This document shows positions 7,966 to 18,121 of a DNA stretch of 64,000 bases, in pieces. The position numbers were made by a program, and so were the translations under genes. Positions within the stretch are counted from its first letter, which is position 1, and each line of letters starts with the position of its first letter. This DNA is from Rhizobium sp. Root274 (GTDB lineage: Bacteria > Pseudomonadota > Alphaproteobacteria > Rhizobiales > Rhizobiaceae), in NCBI RefSeq assembly GCF_001429245.1, contig NZ_LMJE01000001.1, forward strand, positions 869,179 through 933,178. The letters run 5' to 3'. Under the pieces are notes generated by a model that was not told the origin of the DNA, did not search any database, and saw only the letters and a program-made list of their open reading frames with translations.

Positions 7966-9123
7966 ATGAACGAGCTGTCTCTTGTGAGCCAGGCTGCCTT
8001 TCAGCCCGGCAATACGGCAGATATTGCCGATGCAGTCATGGGCGCCTCCGGCCTGCGGATCGAGATCGACCGCCGGCGCGGACGGGCAGCGGGTATGAAC
8101 CCGTCCGGCAGGTTCGAAAAGCTCGAACGGGTGGCCTTCGATGACGGCTGGCAGATGCTGGAGGAGATGCCGCCGTTCAAGACGGAAGTGCAGGTCGAAA
8201 AGCCGCGCACTGTCATCACCCGCAACGATTCGCCTGATATTCCCTTCGACCGCTCGATTAATCCCTATCGCGGCTGCGAGCATGGCTGCATCTATTGTTT
8301 TGCCAGGCCCACCCACAGCTATATGGGCCTGTCTGCCGGCCTCGATTTCGAGGCGAAGCTGTTTGCCAAGCCAGATGCGCCGCGTCTCCTGGAGCGCGAA
8401 CTGTCGAAGCCAGGCTACAAGGTGAAACCGATCGCGATCGGCACCAATACCGACCCCTACCAGCCGATCGAGCGGGAATGGCGGATCATGCGCCAGATCC
8501 TCGAGATCCTCGACAAGGCCAACCACCCGGTGGTGATCGTCACCAAGTCGGCGCTCATCCTGCGCGACATCGATATCCTGAAGTCGATGGCCGAACGGGG
8601 CCTGGTGAAGGTCGGGATTTCCGTGACCACGCTCGACCGGAAGCTTGCCCGGACCATGGAGCCGCGCGCATCGACGCCGCCCAAGCGGCTGGAAGCGATC
8701 AAGACGCTGTCGGAAGCCGGTATTCCCGTGGCGATCATGATGGCCCCTGTCATTCCGGCGCTGAACGATCATGAGATCGAACGCATCCTCGACAGCGGCA
8801 AGGCTGCTGGTGCCTCAGAGGCGAGCTATGTGCTTTTGCGGCTGCCGCTCGAGGTGAGCCCGCTGTTTCGCGACTGGCTGCTGCAGCATTATCCGGACCG
8901 CTATCGCCACGTGATGTCGCTGGTGCGCTCCATGCGCGACGGCAAGGATTATGACGCGGAGTTCGGCAAGCGGATGAAGGGGGCCGGTCCCTATGCCTGG
9001 CAGATCAGCCGGCGCTTCGAAATGGCAACGAAGCGGCTTGGTCTGATGCGCCGCAGCCTCCATCTTCGCGAGGATCTTTTCCTGTCGCCCAACAGCGATG
9101 GGGTCCAGCTTTCGCTGCTCTGA
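7966..9123 (+). CDS. PA0069-family radical SAM protein (SPL-like)
   Basis: A 385-residue radical SAM enzyme. The [4Fe-4S] cluster motif is [15 protein letters not shown] (CxxxCxxC, about residues 103-117), in the form found in the PA0069/Rv2578c family, which is related to spore photoproduct lyase. Further family markers are [18 protein letters not shown] (about 152-169) and the barrel segment [20 protein letters not shown]. The GTG-free ATG start at 7966 has a GAGGAG-like ribosome site (GCGAGGAGCAAAC) just upstream. The family's substrate is unknown; a DNA-repair role is plausible because a LexA-type box lies in the promoter region, but this is inference. Confidence 0.88.
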   Translation: MNELSLVSQAAFQPGNTADIADAVMGASGLRIEIDRRRGRAAGMNPSGRFEKLERVAFDDGWQMLEEMPPFKTEVQVEKPRTVITRNDSPDIPFDRSINPYRGCEHGCIYCFARPTHSYMGLSAGLDFEAKLFAKPDAPRLLERELSKPGYKVKPIAIGTNTDPYQPIEREWRIMRQILEILDKANHPVVIVTKSALILRDIDILKSMAERGLVKVGISVTTLDRKLARTMEPRASTPPKRLEAIKTLSEAGIPVAIMMAPVIPALNDHEIERILDSGKAAGASEASYVLLRLPLEVSPLFRDWLLQHYPDRYRHVMSLVRSMRDGKDYDAEFGKRMKGAGPYAWQISRRFEMATKRLGLMRRSLHLREDLFLSPNSDGVQLSLL

Positions 9124-9266
9124 CAGCGGATGTGTTTTTGAATTCCGGTGCTGTTGTCCGCCGCCTCGCACCGGATGTAGTCCCTGGTAAGCCGCCCCCA
9201 AGGTCGTCAAACGCCGAGGGGACCGGGGACTTGCAGGAGGTCGGGTGCGCGTGCGATTTCTGCCGC

Positions 9267-9941
9267 ATGAAAACGCGCACGCCACCCGATTCTCCTGGCC
9301 TTTTTCCTGACCTGCCGCTCGTCCCGGATTTCTCGTTGGAGAGCCGTGCGAAGCGGCGGGGGAGCTGGCCGGTTGCCGGCACCGACGAGGCGGGCCGTGG
9401 CCCTCTCGCAGGCCCTGTCGTTGCCGCCGCCGTCATTCTCGATCCCAAGCGCATCCCTGATGGCCTCAACGATTCCAAGAAACTGTCCGCCCGGCAGCGC
9501 GAGGCACTTTACGAGGAAATCATCGCGACGGCGACAGTCTCGATTGCTTCATCTTCGCCGCGCCGGATCGATGTGATCGACATCCGCAAGGCGAGCCTTG
9601 ACGCCATGCGCCGCGCGGTCGCTGGGCTCTGTCTCGAGGCAAGACACGTGCTGACAGACGGTCGCGACGTGCCGCCGGGACTCGACTGCTCGGGCGAAGC
9701 CGTGGTTAAGGGTGATGCCCGCTCGGTTTCCATTGCCGCTGCCTCTATCCTTGCAAAGGTCATGCGCGACAGAATGATGGTGCGGGCCGGCCTTGTTTAT
9801 CCCGACTACGGTTTCGATCTGCATGCAGGCTATGGCACCGATCGGCATCGCAGCGCGATCGTGGCGCATGGTCCCTGCCCACTGCACCGGATGAGTTTCC
9901 GCCCGCTCAGGCCGGCGCTGGAGTCAAATCTCGCGCTGTGA
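9267..9941 (+). CDS. rnhB: ribonuclease HII
   Basis: Endonuclease that nicks the RNA strand of RNA-DNA hybrids and removes single ribonucleotides from DNA. The DEAGRG motif with the first two metal ligands is present in [17 protein letters not shown] (about residues 31-47), and the downstream catalytic positions lie in [11 protein letters not shown] and [15 protein letters not shown]. The length is 224 aa from the ATG at 9267. This ATG has no good ribosome site at the right distance; an AGGAGG at 9235-9240 is better placed for an upstream TTG (9231) or for a separate 21-codon frame, so the exact start is uncertain. The protein continues past the RNase H fold with a short basic tail. Confidence 0.9.
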   Translation: MKTRTPPDSPGLFPDLPLVPDFSLESRAKRRGSWPVAGTDEAGRGPLAGPVVAAAVILDPKRIPDGLNDSKKLSARQREALYEEIIATATVSIASSSPRRIDVIDIRKASLDAMRRAVAGLCLEARHVLTDGRDVPPGLDCSGEAVVKGDARSVSIAAASILAKVMRDRMMVRAGLVYPDYGFDLHAGYGTDRHRSAIVAHGPCPLHRMSFRPLRPALESNLAL

Positions 9942-9963
9942 TGGAAACGTGCCCTCGGTCCGC

Positions 9964-10446
9964 CTAGCGCCCGCAGATTTCGAAAAGGGCCGAGCCGGCG
10001 ATCGCTGCCCCCTCCAGGGGTAGTTCAGTCACATCCTTGCCCACAGCGACAGTCAGCCTCTTACTCGCCGTCAGCAAGCCAAGGAGGTTTGCCCCTGCGG
10101 GAAGGTCTGCCTCGAGAATGAAAAGGTCGTCCATCTCCAGCCGCGTACCGGTCGATTTGACAGATATGGTCTGTTTTCCGGCTTTCAGCGTCACGTCATA
10201 AAGTGCGCCATCTTTCGGCTGCTTCGGCTCATAGGGGTAGACGAGGTGGATGGGGCTGCCACTCTGCTCGCAGGCGAAAGACAAAAGGACGTGGTCGCTT
10301 TCAGCGACGCCATAGACGAGCTGTGCTGCGCCATCGCCACTCCAACCATGCCAGGCCAGTTTCTCCTCACCCGAGGCCGGCCAGGTCGATATCAGGCTCC
10401 CGAGTGCTGCTACGGAAAAGGACAGAAAGAGTGTGCGTAATGTCAT
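9964..10446 (-). CDS. secreted hypothetical protein, 160 aa
   Basis: Starts MTLRTLFLSFSVAALGSLISTWPASGEEKL, which is a signal peptide with probable cleavage after ASG or SG-E. The mature part is beta-rich (LTVAVGKDVTELPL, ISVKSTGTRLEMDDLF) and contains two cysteines (CEQ near residue 59 and EICGR at the end) that could form a disulfide. The start at 10446 is preferred over a GTG further upstream because that one would run into the atp operon terminator. It lies downstream of that terminator, so it needs its own promoter. I do not recognise the family. Confidence 0.7.
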   Translation of the reverse strand: MTLRTLFLSFSVAALGSLISTWPASGEEKLAWHGWSGDGAAQLVYGVAESDHVLLSFACEQSGSPIHLVYPYEPKQPKDGALYDVTLKAGKQTISVKSTGTRLEMDDLFILEADLPAGANLLGLLTASKRLTVAVGKDVTELPLEGAAIAGSALFEICGR

Positions 10447-10463
10447 GCCGATCACTCCAAACG

Positions 10464-10497
10464 AAAAACGCCCCAATCGCTGAGGATCGGGGCGTTT
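10464..10497 (-). terminator. rho-independent terminator of the atp F0 operon
   Basis: On the minus strand a CGCCCC / GGGGCG stem, extended by A-T pairs towards a short loop, is followed by TTTTTC. It begins about 30 bp downstream of the atpF stop codon, exactly where the F0 operon should end. Confidence 0.85.
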
Positions 10498-10529
10498 GAA
10501 AGCTACGGCGCAATCGACGCCGCCCGAAC

Positions 10530-11015
10530 TCAGTTCAGGCGCGACTTTACCTCACCGACAGAAGCCTTGAACAGCGCCTGCTGGACGCTTTCGTCGGCCT
10601 TCTTTGCCAGAACCTTCTCGGCAGCAGCGATGGCGAGATCAACGGCTGCAGAACGCACGGCGTTGACGGCTTCCGTCTCGGCCTGCTTGATCTTCTGCTC
10701 GGAGAGCGCGTTGCGGCGCGCGATGAACTCTTCGGTCTTCTGCTTGGCTTCAGCAGCCAGTGCGGTCGCTTCGCGCTCGGCTGCTGCGACAATGCCTGCT
10801 GCTTCGGCCTCGGCTTCCTTGCGCTTGCGCTGATATTCGGCCAGCAGGTGCTGGGCCTCTTCGCGCAGCCGCTTGGCCTCGGCCAGTTCAGCGGTTATCT
10901 TGTCGGCGCGTTCGTCCAGCGACTTGGCGATGATGCCAGGCACCTTGAGGTAGACGATCAGGGCCAGGAAAAGAACGAGGCCGACAAAGGCGTAGAATGT
11001 TGCGTCGAAATGCAT
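10530..11015 (-). CDS. atpF: ATP synthase F0 subunit b
   Basis: A 161-residue peripheral stator subunit. The N-terminal membrane helix is FYAFVGLVLFLALIVYL (about residues 7-23), followed by a long charged coiled coil (EEAQHLLAEYQRKRKEAEAEA and onward) that forms the stalk contacting delta and the F1 head. It is the last gene of atpI-atpB-atpE-atpF'-atpF, starts 5 bp after the b' gene and ends at a strong terminator. The duplication into b and b' is normal for photosynthetic bacteria and alphaproteobacteria, and together they form a heterodimeric stator. Confidence 0.93.
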   Translation of the reverse strand: MHFDATFYAFVGLVLFLALIVYLKVPGIIAKSLDERADKITAELAEAKRLREEAQHLLAEYQRKRKEAEAEAAGIVAAAEREATALAAEAKQKTEEFIARRNALSEQKIKQAETEAVNAVRSAAVDLAIAAAEKVLAKKADESVQQALFKASVGEVKSRLN

Positions 11016-11020
11016 GTTGC

Positions 11021-11608
11021 TTACGCTCCCTGCTTGGCGACGCCGGACACGGCGGCCTTGATGTCAGCAGCGGTCGCCTTGGAACCGATCAGTTCCTCGA
11101 CGATCGAACCAACGGTGTCGATGGCGATCGTGTCGACTTCAGCGAATGCCTTTGCCTTGATTTCGGCGATGCGCGTTTCGGCAGCGGCGATCTTGGCGTT
11201 CAGGTCGGCTTCGACCTTGGCGCGTTCGGCGTCAGCCTTTGCCTTGGCTTCGTCGCGGGCGACGGAAGCGATCTGGCCGGCTTTCGCCTTGGCTGCGCTC
11301 AGTTCGCGCTCGTATGTTTCAATGGCGGCATCGGCCTCAGACTTAAGGCGAGCTGCCTCGTCGAGGTCCTGCGCGATGCGGTCGTGGCGATTCTCGAGAA
11401 TGCTGCCGACACGCGGTACGATGACCTTCTGCATGAGCATGTAGAAGAGGCCGAAGGTGATGACCAGCCACAGCAGCTGCGAGGCAAAGGTGGTGGTATC
11501 GAACGGCGGGAACACACCGGTGGCATGCTCCTCATGGGCAACGCCGGTCTCGGTGTTAATCTGGCCCTCTGCCGGCGCTTCTTCGGCATAGGCGGGGGTC
11601 ACGAACAT
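11021..11608 (-). CDS. atpF2: ATP synthase F0 subunit b'
   Basis: A 195-residue second stator subunit (also called AtpG or AtpX). A 60-residue low-complexity head precedes one membrane helix ([20 protein letters not shown], about residues 56-75), then an Ala/Glu/Lys-rich coiled coil. The ATG at 11606-11608 has GGAGG at 11614-11618 on the minus strand with five-base spacing; the GTG two codons upstream overlaps that ribosome site and is rejected. A 10-bp perfect stem-loop lies between it and atpE. Confidence 0.93.
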   Translation of the reverse strand: MFVTPAYAEEAPAEGQINTETGVAHEEHATGVFPPFDTTTFASQLLWLVITFGLFYMLMQKVIVPRVGSILENRHDRIAQDLDEAARLKSEADAAIETYERELSAAKAKAGQIASVARDEAKAKADAERAKVEADLNAKIAAAETRIAEIKAKAFAEVDTIAIDTVGSIVEELIGSKATAADIKAAVSGVAKQGA

Positions 11609-11637
11609 GCTCACCTCCAGGTGTATTCAAATGCACA

Positions 11638-11670
11638 GGATCACGGCTGCCCTGCGGCGCGCCGTGATCC
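11638..11670 (-). promoter_or_regulatory. intercistronic stem-loop between atpE and atpF'
   Basis: GGATCACGGC and GCCGTGATCC form a perfect 10-bp stem around a 13-base loop, between the atpE stop (11688) and the b' ribosome site. No T-run follows, so it is not a simple terminator. It may protect the atpE 3' end or reduce read-through, since about ten c subunits are needed for every b subunit. That role is inference. Confidence 0.6.
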
Positions 11671-11687
11671 CAGACTCAAAGCCGGTA

Positions 11688-11915
11688 TTAGACGGCGAAG
11701 AGGAGCAGGAGAGCGATGAGCAGCGAGAAGATGCCCAGAGCTTCCGTGACGGCGAAGCCGAATACCAGACGGCCGAACTGGCTGTCAGCGGCAGACGGGT
11801 TGCGCAGAGCGCCCGACAGGTAGTTGCCGAAGATGTTGCCGAGGCCGAGAGCCGTGCCGGCCATGCCAAAGCAAGCCAGACCTGCGCCGATGTACTTTGC
11901 TGCTTCCGCTTCCAT
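11688..11915 (-). CDS. atpE: ATP synthase F0 subunit c
   Basis: The 75-residue proteolipid that makes the rotor ring and carries protons. Two membrane helices flank the polar loop (LRNPSA); the first is [20 protein letters not shown], the second contains the essential carboxylate in [18 protein letters not shown] (Glu in the TEALG context). The start [12 protein letters not shown] fits rhizobial subunit c. The longer frame to 12026 is rejected because it adds basic residues unlike the family. It lies between atpB and b', separated from b' by a stable stem-loop. Confidence 0.96.
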   Translation of the reverse strand: MEAEAAKYIGAGLACFGMAGTALGLGNIFGNYLSGALRNPSAADSQFGRLVFGFAVTEALGIFSLLIALLLLFAV

Positions 11916-11983
11916 GAATGAACTCCTTCGAGATGGTTGTTTGCGGCTGTTGACTGGCGCGACAGCGCCGATGTCGGTGATCC

Positions 11984-12736
11984 TTAGTGCCCGCCGGGGT
12001 GTATTGCGTCGTTGAGGTACATGCAAGTCAGCACCGCAAAAACGTAAGCCTGGAGGAAGGCGACGAGGAACTCGAGACCCGTCAGGGCGACGGTCATGAG
12101 AAGGGGCAGGATCGCACCACCGATGCCGAGAGCGCCAAGTGCGCTGAGCGAGGTGACGAAGCCTGCGAAAACCTTGAGCGTGATGTGTCCGGCCAGCATG
12201 TTGGCGAAGAGACGCACGGAGAGCGAGATCGGACGCGACAGGAACGAAATGACTTCGATCATGATGACCAGCGGCAGAAGCGCCCCGGGAACACCGCTCG
12301 GCACGAAGATCTGCAGGAAGTGGAAGCCATGCTTATAGAAGCCGTAGACCACCACGGTGCCAATGACGAAGAGCGCAAGCGCAAAAGTCACGACGATCTG
12401 ACTGGTGATCGTGAAGAAGTAGGGCATCATGCCGAGCAGGTTCGCCGTCAGGATGAACATGAACAGCGAGAAGACCATGGGGAAGAACTTCATCCCGTGA
12501 CTTCCTGCCCCTTCTCGGAGCATCGAGGCGATGAACTCGTAGGACATCTCGGCGACCGACTGCATGCGCGTCGGGATCAGGCCGCGATTGGCCGTGGAGA
12601 AATAGAGGAAACCGGCGGCAACGGCGACCGTTGCGACCATGAAGAGCGATGCGTTGGTGAACGAAAAATCAATTCCGCCAATTTCGATCGGCACAATCTT
12701 CTGAACCAGGAACTGATGAGTAGGATCGTTCGACAC
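11984..12736 (-). CDS. atpB: ATP synthase F0 subunit a
   Basis: A 250-residue polytopic membrane protein that forms the proton half-channels next to the c ring. The key Arg helix is [20 protein letters not shown] (about residues 170-190), with the essential Arg in the [10 protein letters not shown] motif. Five to six hydrophobic segments are visible. It follows atpI after a 56-bp gap and precedes atpE. Length and order fit alphaproteobacterial F0 operons. Confidence 0.96.
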   Translation of the reverse strand: MSNDPTHQFLVQKIVPIEIGGIDFSFTNASLFMVATVAVAAGFLYFSTANRGLIPTRMQSVAEMSYEFIASMLREGAGSHGMKFFPMVFSLFMFILTANLLGMMPYFFTITSQIVVTFALALFVIGTVVVYGFYKHGFHFLQIFVPSGVPGALLPLVIMIEVISFLSRPISLSVRLFANMLAGHITLKVFAGFVTSLSALGALGIGGAILPLLMTVALTGLEFLVAFLQAYVFAVLTCMYLNDAIHPGGH

Positions 12737-12792
12737 GTTCTGCTCTTTCGCTTTTGCCGCCAGAGGCGGGCACTTCCGTCCTGCAATGACCG

Positions 12793-13155
12793 TTAAAGGT
12801 CTTCGCCCTTATCTTTCAAATCCATTCTGCGGTCGGCGGGATGTGGCGAGGCCACCATTCCGACAGTCCGCATGACGTTCAACACGCCGGCACAGAAACC
12901 GAGGAGCAGCATCACGATCATGCCCCAGGGACCCGTGCCCACAAAGTGGTCAAAAAGATAGCCCAGGATCGCACCAACGATGACGGCCGAGATGAATTCA
13001 CTCGAGATCTTCATCGCCATACCGTAGCCCTTGCGGGTTTCCTCGGCGCGGATCTCGTCGCGTTCTTCGGTCTTGTCCGCGACACCCCGCTGTGCGAGTT
13101 CCGCAGCCAATCGTCGACGACGTTCGTCCAGACTTTCTTCCCGGTTATCCGTCAT
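12793..13155 (-). CDS. atpI: AtpZ/AtpI family F0 assembly protein
   Basis: A 120-residue protein with a charged N-terminal region ([21 protein letters not shown]) and two membrane helices ([20 protein letters not shown] and [18 protein letters not shown]), the pattern of AtpI/AtpZ, which help assemble the c ring and may carry Mg2+ or Ca2+. It is the first gene of the F0 operon. A possible promoter, TTGACT with a TTATGG-like -10 sixteen bases on, lies upstream at about 13259-13286 on the minus strand. Confidence 0.88.
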   Translation of the reverse strand: MTDNREESLDERRRRLAAELAQRGVADKTEERDEIRAEETRKGYGMAMKISSEFISAVIVGAILGYLFDHFVGTGPWGMIVMLLLGFCAGVLNVMRTVGMVASPHPADRRMDLKDKGEDL

Positions 13156-13532
13156 GATCCTCTACGCCCGCTCCGTCTTCGATGGGCCGTTTGCGCCCGA
13201 ATTGAATGCAGAAACGGCCGGAGACAAACCCTTGTGGCCCGCTTTGAAGTCGGGCGCACCATAATTTTGAGACCCCGCATAGTCAAGGCATAGAAGGGGC
13301 AAGTTACACCACAAATTAACCGAAAAAAATCATAGACTTAAGTGTAAGGTCGCGTTTCCTGCCGGATGACAAGAGACAAATCGAGCCACTTGGTCGCGGC
13401 AGCTGGCGGGAATCCGTGGAGAGGCAAGAGACGGAGTCGCTTAGCGAGCGGCCCCTAAGGCCGGCTCAACGTCGCTTGCATTTCCTGTGAGGAACAAGGA
13501 AGCTGAGGCTCTCAGCGGTGGCGAGGTGAAGC
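13156..13532. other. 377-bp intergenic region upstream of atpI
   Basis: Holds the probable atp promoter on the minus strand (TTGACT at 13281-13286, weak TTATGG-like -10 at 13259-13264, 16-bp spacing) and the leader of the small membrane gene at 13533. The stretch 13300-13350 is more AT-rich than its surroundings. I see no convincing ORF or RNA gene. Confidence 0.4.
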
Positions 13533-13727
13533 ATGGCACGGTTCTTCATGCGTATCGTGATCAGCCTTGTGCTGGGCTGGTGGATCGGCGTGGAGATCGG
13601 CTTGACTTTCTGGCCGGAGAGCAATCTCGGCCCCTTGATCCCGATCCTATTCGCCGTTCCTGTCACCTATCTCCTATCATTCCTGATCGTGCCGGTGTTC
13701 ACCGGCTGGCTATCCCGACTGCGATAG
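13533..13727 (+). CDS. small two-helix membrane protein, 64 aa
   Basis: A 64-residue protein made almost entirely of two hydrophobic helices (FFMRIVISLVLGWWIGVEIG and LIPILFAVPVTYLLSFLIVP), ending in a short basic tail. The ATG has a GAGGTGAAGC ribosome site directly upstream. It faces the SleB-type hydrolase across a 2-bp gap, tail to tail. I do not recognise a named family. Confidence 0.65.
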   Translation: MARFFMRIVISLVLGWWIGVEIGLTFWPESNLGPLIPILFAVPVTYLLSFLIVPVFTGWLSRLR

Positions 13728-13729
13728 CC

Positions 13730-14902
13730 TCAGCTCCAGCCGCCGCCATAGGTGCGATAGAAGATGTGCTTGCCGATTTTTTCCACCCGCTTCATCGTGG
13801 GCGCCCAGTTCGGCCGGACATAGGTGGCGTGATAGTGGGTGGCCGAGCCGACGTCCTTGAACCAAATCTTGCCGGCGGTCACGGCCATGGCGATCTCCTT
13901 GGCGATCTTCCAGTGGCGCGGCGACGTCACCAGATCCGGGATGCGGTCGCAGGCGAAGGAGAACTGGCAGCGATTGCGGAGGTCTTCATTCTGGTACACG
14001 ACGCCGCAGATCGAATTGGGGTAGTAGGGATTGCGGACCCGGTTGAGAATGACCTGGGCGACCGCTGCCTGGCCTTTCACCGATTCTCCGCGCGCCTCGA
14101 AATAGATCCCTTCGGCCAGGCACTTCTGTTCCTTGGTGGAGAAGACGGTCGCCGGGAGCGGGGTCGCCGCCCAGGCATGGTCCTGCGGACCGATATCGGG
14201 AATGAAGCGGCCGGCACCCTCATCCTTGTCGGCGAGGATCGAATCGAAGGGTGAGACGCTGGCATAGTCGGGGGCCGGCGGCGCGTAGGCGGTCGCCAGC
14301 ACATCCGGTGTCGTGTTCGTGACGAGATCTGCGATCATGGCGGGCATGGCCGCATCGGCGGGCCGGGCTTCGCGCTTGAAATAGAAGCTTGCAAGCTCCA
14401 CCGGCTTTGCCTTGCGATCCTCACGCGAAAAGGCGGCAGGTCCGTTAACCCTGGGATCGAGAAGAAAGCTTGTCCGCTGAAGGATCGATCCGGCCGAGAA
14501 GGCACGCGGCGGCAACATGGGCTCGACCGCGACCACCCTGCCCTTCTTCAGATCACGCGTCACGCGCATCTCGTCCGGCAGAGCATCGGGATCGGCCTTG
14601 CCGCCATCGAAGGCAATGCGGCGACCGTCGGGAAGCACCAGGCCGGTTCCCGCCTGCAGGCTTTCGGACTGTTCGCCGGGGAAGGACAGGCTCGCGGCGT
14701 GGATCGAACCGGCGGGCGACGCCGTCAGGACCATGCGCCAGTTGCTGGCACCACGGTCGAGACCGGCCAGCATACCGGCCATATCGGCCTGAGCGGCAAC
14801 GGTTGGGAAGATCAGCCAGGATGCGAGGCCGAACACCAGGGGAGAGGCCCAGGTCTCCATGCGAGACAGGGCCTTCTTCGAAGGACGCAACGAGAGACGC
14901 AA
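13730..14902 (-). CDS. cell wall hydrolase (SleB/Hydrolase_2 family)
   Basis: A 390-residue exported protein. The N-terminus has basic residues followed by SPLVFGLASWLIFPTVAAQA, a signal peptide or anchor. The C-terminal third is the SleB-type peptidoglycan hydrolase domain: CLAEGIYFEARGES with the catalytic Glu, then AAVAQVILNRVRN and KDVGSATHYHATYV. The middle is a linker of unknown fold. Several TTG starts are possible; the one at 14902 has GGAG seven bases upstream. The protein probably trims peptidoglycan; in non-sporulating rhizobia these enzymes act in cell wall turnover. It is followed on the minus strand by no close neighbour. Confidence 0.87.
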   Translation of the reverse strand: MRLSLRPSKKALSRMETWASPLVFGLASWLIFPTVAAQADMAGMLAGLDRGASNWRMVLTASPAGSIHAASLSFPGEQSESLQAGTGLVLPDGRRIAFDGGKADPDALPDEMRVTRDLKKGRVVAVEPMLPPRAFSAGSILQRTSFLLDPRVNGPAAFSREDRKAKPVELASFYFKREARPADAAMPAMIADLVTNTTPDVLATAYAPPAPDYASVSPFDSILADKDEGAGRFIPDIGPQDHAWAATPLPATVFSTKEQKCLAEGIYFEARGESVKGQAAVAQVILNRVRNPYYPNSICGVVYQNEDLRNRCQFSFACDRIPDLVTSPRHWKIAKEIAMAVTAGKIWFKDVGSATHYHATYVRPNWAPTMKRVEKIGKHIFYRTYGGGWS

Positions 14903-15021
14903 GGCCAAACTCCAACACTACGCGGAAGCGACGGGGACTACATTAGCAAACTATCTCTCGTTAACCTTGATGGATGGTTAACGCGGGGCGCGGGCGGGGC
15001 GGAAGAGCATCCTCCAGACGC

Positions 15022-15050
15022 AAAAAGCCGGCGGGTCGCCCCGACGGCTT
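15022..15050 (-). terminator. rho-independent terminator after kup
   Basis: On the minus strand AAGCCG-T-CGGG, a GCGA loop, and CCCG-C-CGGCTT form a strong stem followed by TTT. It is located 27 bp beyond the kup stop codon and closes the mrp-corA-kup transcription unit. Confidence 0.85.
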
Positions 15051-15076
15051 ACTATCTTTTGCTGAACGAAGACCGA

Positions 15077-16978
15077 TCAGATGATCACGTGCGAGCCCAG
15101 TTCCACCACACGGTTGGCCGGGAGGCGGAAATAGTCGGACGGGTCGGCGGCGAGGTCGGCAAGGGCAATGTAGAGGCGGTCCTGCCAATGGGGCATGCCC
15201 ATAGATTTGCCGGGCACAAGCTTGCGGCGTCCGAGGTAGAAGGAGGTCGACATGATGTCGAACTTCAGTCCGCCGCGGCGCAGGCTGGCCAGGGTCTTCG
15301 ACACGTTCTGGGTCTCCATGAAGCCGAAGCGGATTTCGACACGTGAGAACCGTTCCGACAGTTCCTCGACCTCGAATCGCTGTTCATCCGTGACGCGCGG
15401 ACGGCCAAGAGTGCGGATCGTCAGGATGATGTTGCGCTCGTGGATGACGTGGTTGTGCTTGAGATTGTGCATCAGCGCCGCCGGCGCCCGGGTGGGGTCG
15501 CTGGTCAGGAAGATGGCGGTACCCGTCACACAGGCGGGGCCATGGTCACCCTTCTTCTCGATCATGCCGATGAAGGATTCGAGCGGAATATCGTCGCGGC
15601 GGGTCTTCTGGAAGATGATTGCGGTGCCACGCCGCCAGGTCCACATGACGATGGTGAAGGCTGCCGCGAAAAGCACCGGCACATAGCCGCCGTCATGGAT
15701 CTTCAGGAGGTTTGCCCCGAGGAAGACGAGTTCAAGCACGAGAAGCGGCGTCAGCACGGTGACGGCCAGCGCCAAACTCCATTGCCACTTCTTGCGCACG
15801 AATTCGAAGGCCATGATGGTCGTGACCACCATGGCGCCGGTGACGGAGATACCGTAGGCGGTGGCAAGGCCTTCCGAACTCTTGAAGAGAAGGACCAACG
15901 CGATCACACCGAAGAGCAGCAGCGTATTGACCGATGGCAGGTAGATCTGGCCGGTCTGTGTCTCGGAGGTGAACAGGATCTGCATGCGCGGCAGGAAGCC
16001 GAGATGGATTGCCTGACGCACCAACGAGAAGGCGCCAGTGATGACGGCCTGGCTGGCAATGATCGTCGCAAAGGTGGCGAGGATAACGATCGGCAACAGC
16101 GCCCAAGACGGGAACATCAGGAAGAACGGATCAGAGGCGGCGGCCGGGTTGTGCAGGACGAGAGCGCCCTGACCGAGATAATTCAGCACGAGCGCCGGGA
16201 AGACCAGCAGGAACCAGGCCCACTGGATGGGACGGCGGCCGAAATGGCCAAGGTCGGCATAGAGCGCTTCGGCGCCGGTCACAGTCAGGAAGACGGCACC
16301 CAACACGACGATACCGAGAAAACCCTCTCGCAGCATGAAGCTTATCGCATACCACGGATTGAAGGCGGCAAAGATGCCCGGATCGTCCGAGATATGGGCA
16401 ATGCCGCCCGCGGCCATCACGATGAACCAGACGGCGGTAATCGGCCCGAAATAACGCGCCACGGCGCCGGTGCCACGCGATTGAACGGTAAATAGACCGA
16501 TCAGGATGACGATCGAGATCGGCAGAATGAACTCCGACATGCTGGGGGCGACAAGCTTCAGGCCCTCGACCGCCGACAGGACCGACAACGCCGGCGTGAT
16601 CATGGAATCGCCGAGAAACAGAGCGGCACCGATCAGGCCAAGCACCATCAAGATCTTGCCGTGTCCGTTGGCGGTTTTCGACAGAAGCGCCAACAGCGAG
16701 AGCGTGCCGCCTTCGCCGTCATTGTCGGCGCGCAGCAGGAAGAGGACGTATTTGAGCGTCACGATGATGGTGAGCGCCCAGATCATCAGCGAGATAAGGC
16801 CGATGATCTCGACGCGGGTGATGCCGTCGGCGCCGATCGGCTTCAGTGCCTCGCGGAACGCATAAAGCGGGCTCGTGCCGATATCGCCATAGACGACGCC
16901 GACGGAGCCGAGCGCCAGCACAAACAGGCTGCGCAAGTCCTTGGGACCAGTCACCGACTGGGTTTCGCTGTGTTGCAT
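15077..16978 (-). CDS. kup: Kup-family potassium uptake protein
   Basis: A 633-residue K+/H+ symporter of the KUP/HAK/KT family. About twelve hydrophobic segments occupy residues 20-430. Family markers are [20 protein letters not shown] at the N-terminus (GDIGTSPLY), the DNDGEGG loop near residue 90, and [16 protein letters not shown]. The C-terminal cytosolic domain of about 160 residues is present, so the gene is intact. It lies 15 bp downstream of the CorA gene on the same strand, and a terminator follows, so the two ion transporters are probably co-transcribed. Confidence 0.95.
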   Translation of the reverse strand: MQHSETQSVTGPKDLRSLFVLALGSVGVVYGDIGTSPLYAFREALKPIGADGITRVEIIGLISLMIWALTIIVTLKYVLFLLRADNDGEGGTLSLLALLSKTANGHGKILMVLGLIGAALFLGDSMITPALSVLSAVEGLKLVAPSMSEFILPISIVILIGLFTVQSRGTGAVARYFGPITAVWFIVMAAGGIAHISDDPGIFAAFNPWYAISFMLREGFLGIVVLGAVFLTVTGAEALYADLGHFGRRPIQWAWFLLVFPALVLNYLGQGALVLHNPAAASDPFFLMFPSWALLPIVILATFATIIASQAVITGAFSLVRQAIHLGFLPRMQILFTSETQTGQIYLPSVNTLLLFGVIALVLLFKSSEGLATAYGISVTGAMVVTTIMAFEFVRKKWQWSLALAVTVLTPLLVLELVFLGANLLKIHDGGYVPVLFAAAFTIVMWTWRRGTAIIFQKTRRDDIPLESFIGMIEKKGDHGPACVTGTAIFLTSDPTRAPAALMHNLKHNHVIHERNIILTIRTLGRPRVTDEQRFEVEELSERFSRVEIRFGFMETQNVSKTLASLRRGGLKFDIMSTSFYLGRRKLVPGKSMGMPHWQDRLYIALADLAADPSDYFRLPANRVVELGSHVII

Positions 16979-16993
16979 GGGACTACAGGCTCG

Positions 16994-17971
16994 TCAGAGC
17001 CAGCCTTTCCAACGGAAAAACAAGAAGGGTATTACTGCCGAGACCAGCATGGCGACCAGCGCCAACGGGTATCCGAAGCTCCAGTCGAGCTCCGGCATCA
17101 GTCGGAAGTTCATGCCGTAGATCGACGCGACGAGCGTGGGCGGCAGGAACACCACGGACGCAATCGAGAAGATCTTGATGATGGCATTTTGCTCGACACT
17201 GATCAGGCCGAGCGAGGCGTCGAGCATGAATGTAATATTATTGCCGACGAATGCAGCATGCTCCGCCAGCGACTGGATGTCGCGGGCAACAATGGTGCAG
17301 AGTTCAGTTGCCAGCGTATCAGACCGAATGACCGACTGGGAGCTGAGGAAGGTGACCAGACGGGAAAGGGAGACGAGACTGTCACGCACCTTGCTGACCA
17401 GCTGATGGTGCGCGGCAATGTCGAGCAGCTTGTCTTCGAGAAAGCGCGGTGGGCGCCGCTTGGCAGCCTTGCGATCGACAAAGACGGCAACCGACAGCGC
17501 ATCGAGCCGGGCCGCCAGCGTTTCGAGAATTTCCGCCGTGCGGTCGGCAACCGTTTCAAGCAGGCTGCCGAGCAGCGCGGCGCCCGACTTGCACTGTCCG
17601 TTCAGCCTGAGGAGGCTGGCGGCGAACAGGGCGAAGGATTTTGGCTCCGCATAGCGGATGGTGATCAGCCGGTTGTCATGCAGGATGAAGGCGATATCGG
17701 TCAGCTGCGGCAGAGGTGTATCGGCCTTGTAGATCAGCGAGGCCGTCATGTAGACCGCGTCATTCTCTACATAAAGGCGGCTGGAAGGCTCGATGTCCTT
17801 CAACTCCTCCCGGGTCGGCAACGGAATGCCGATCGAGCGCTCGACATATTCCTCTTCCTCGACACTCGGGCTGATGAGGTCGATCCAGATGATGTCCGGA
17901 GAAATGTGGTCTTTGGCGGACTGGGGGCCGAGAATCTCGGCGCTGCCGTCTGTTCTATAGGCCCTGATCAA
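16994..17971 (-). CDS. corA: CorA-family magnesium/divalent cation transporter
   Basis: A roughly 325-residue CorA/MIT protein with a large cytosolic N-terminal domain and two C-terminal membrane helices (IFSIASVVFLPPTLVASIYG and LALVAMLVSAVIPFLFF). The signature YGMNF closes the first helix and forms the ion-selective pore mouth. The frame is open to a TTG at 18043 (349 aa), but the extra residues are unusual; a TTG at 17969-17971 giving IRAYRTDG as the first residues matches the usual family length, so I prefer it with low certainty. The 3' end is 15 bp from kup. Confidence 0.9.
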   Translation of the reverse strand: MIRAYRTDGSAEILGPQSAKDHISPDIIWIDLISPSVEEEEYVERSIGIPLPTREELKDIEPSSRLYVENDAVYMTASLIYKADTPLPQLTDIAFILHDNRLITIRYAEPKSFALFAASLLRLNGQCKSGAALLGSLLETVADRTAEILETLAARLDALSVAVFVDRKAAKRRPPRFLEDKLLDIAAHHQLVSKVRDSLVSLSRLVTFLSSQSVIRSDTLATELCTIVARDIQSLAEHAAFVGNNITFMLDASLGLISVEQNAIIKIFSIASVVFLPPTLVASIYGMNFRLMPELDWSFGYPLALVAMLVSAVIPFLFFRWKGWL

Positions 17972-18121
17972 GGACAGGTCGCTCTCATGGTCGCCTCGGT
18001 GACTGTGGGCGGGGACACAATCACAGTCCGTTGATAAAGCCAAGACGAATCACGCGGCGGGAGATGCGTCGTTTGCACAGCTGCTCCGCAAAAACGACGC
18101 ATCAAAACCTGTTTTCTGGCC

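Noticed and set aside
9245..9310. 21-codon frame with AGGAGG overlapping the rnhB start
   Set aside because: Too short and no known family; could be a leader peptide but nothing supports it beyond the ribosome site.
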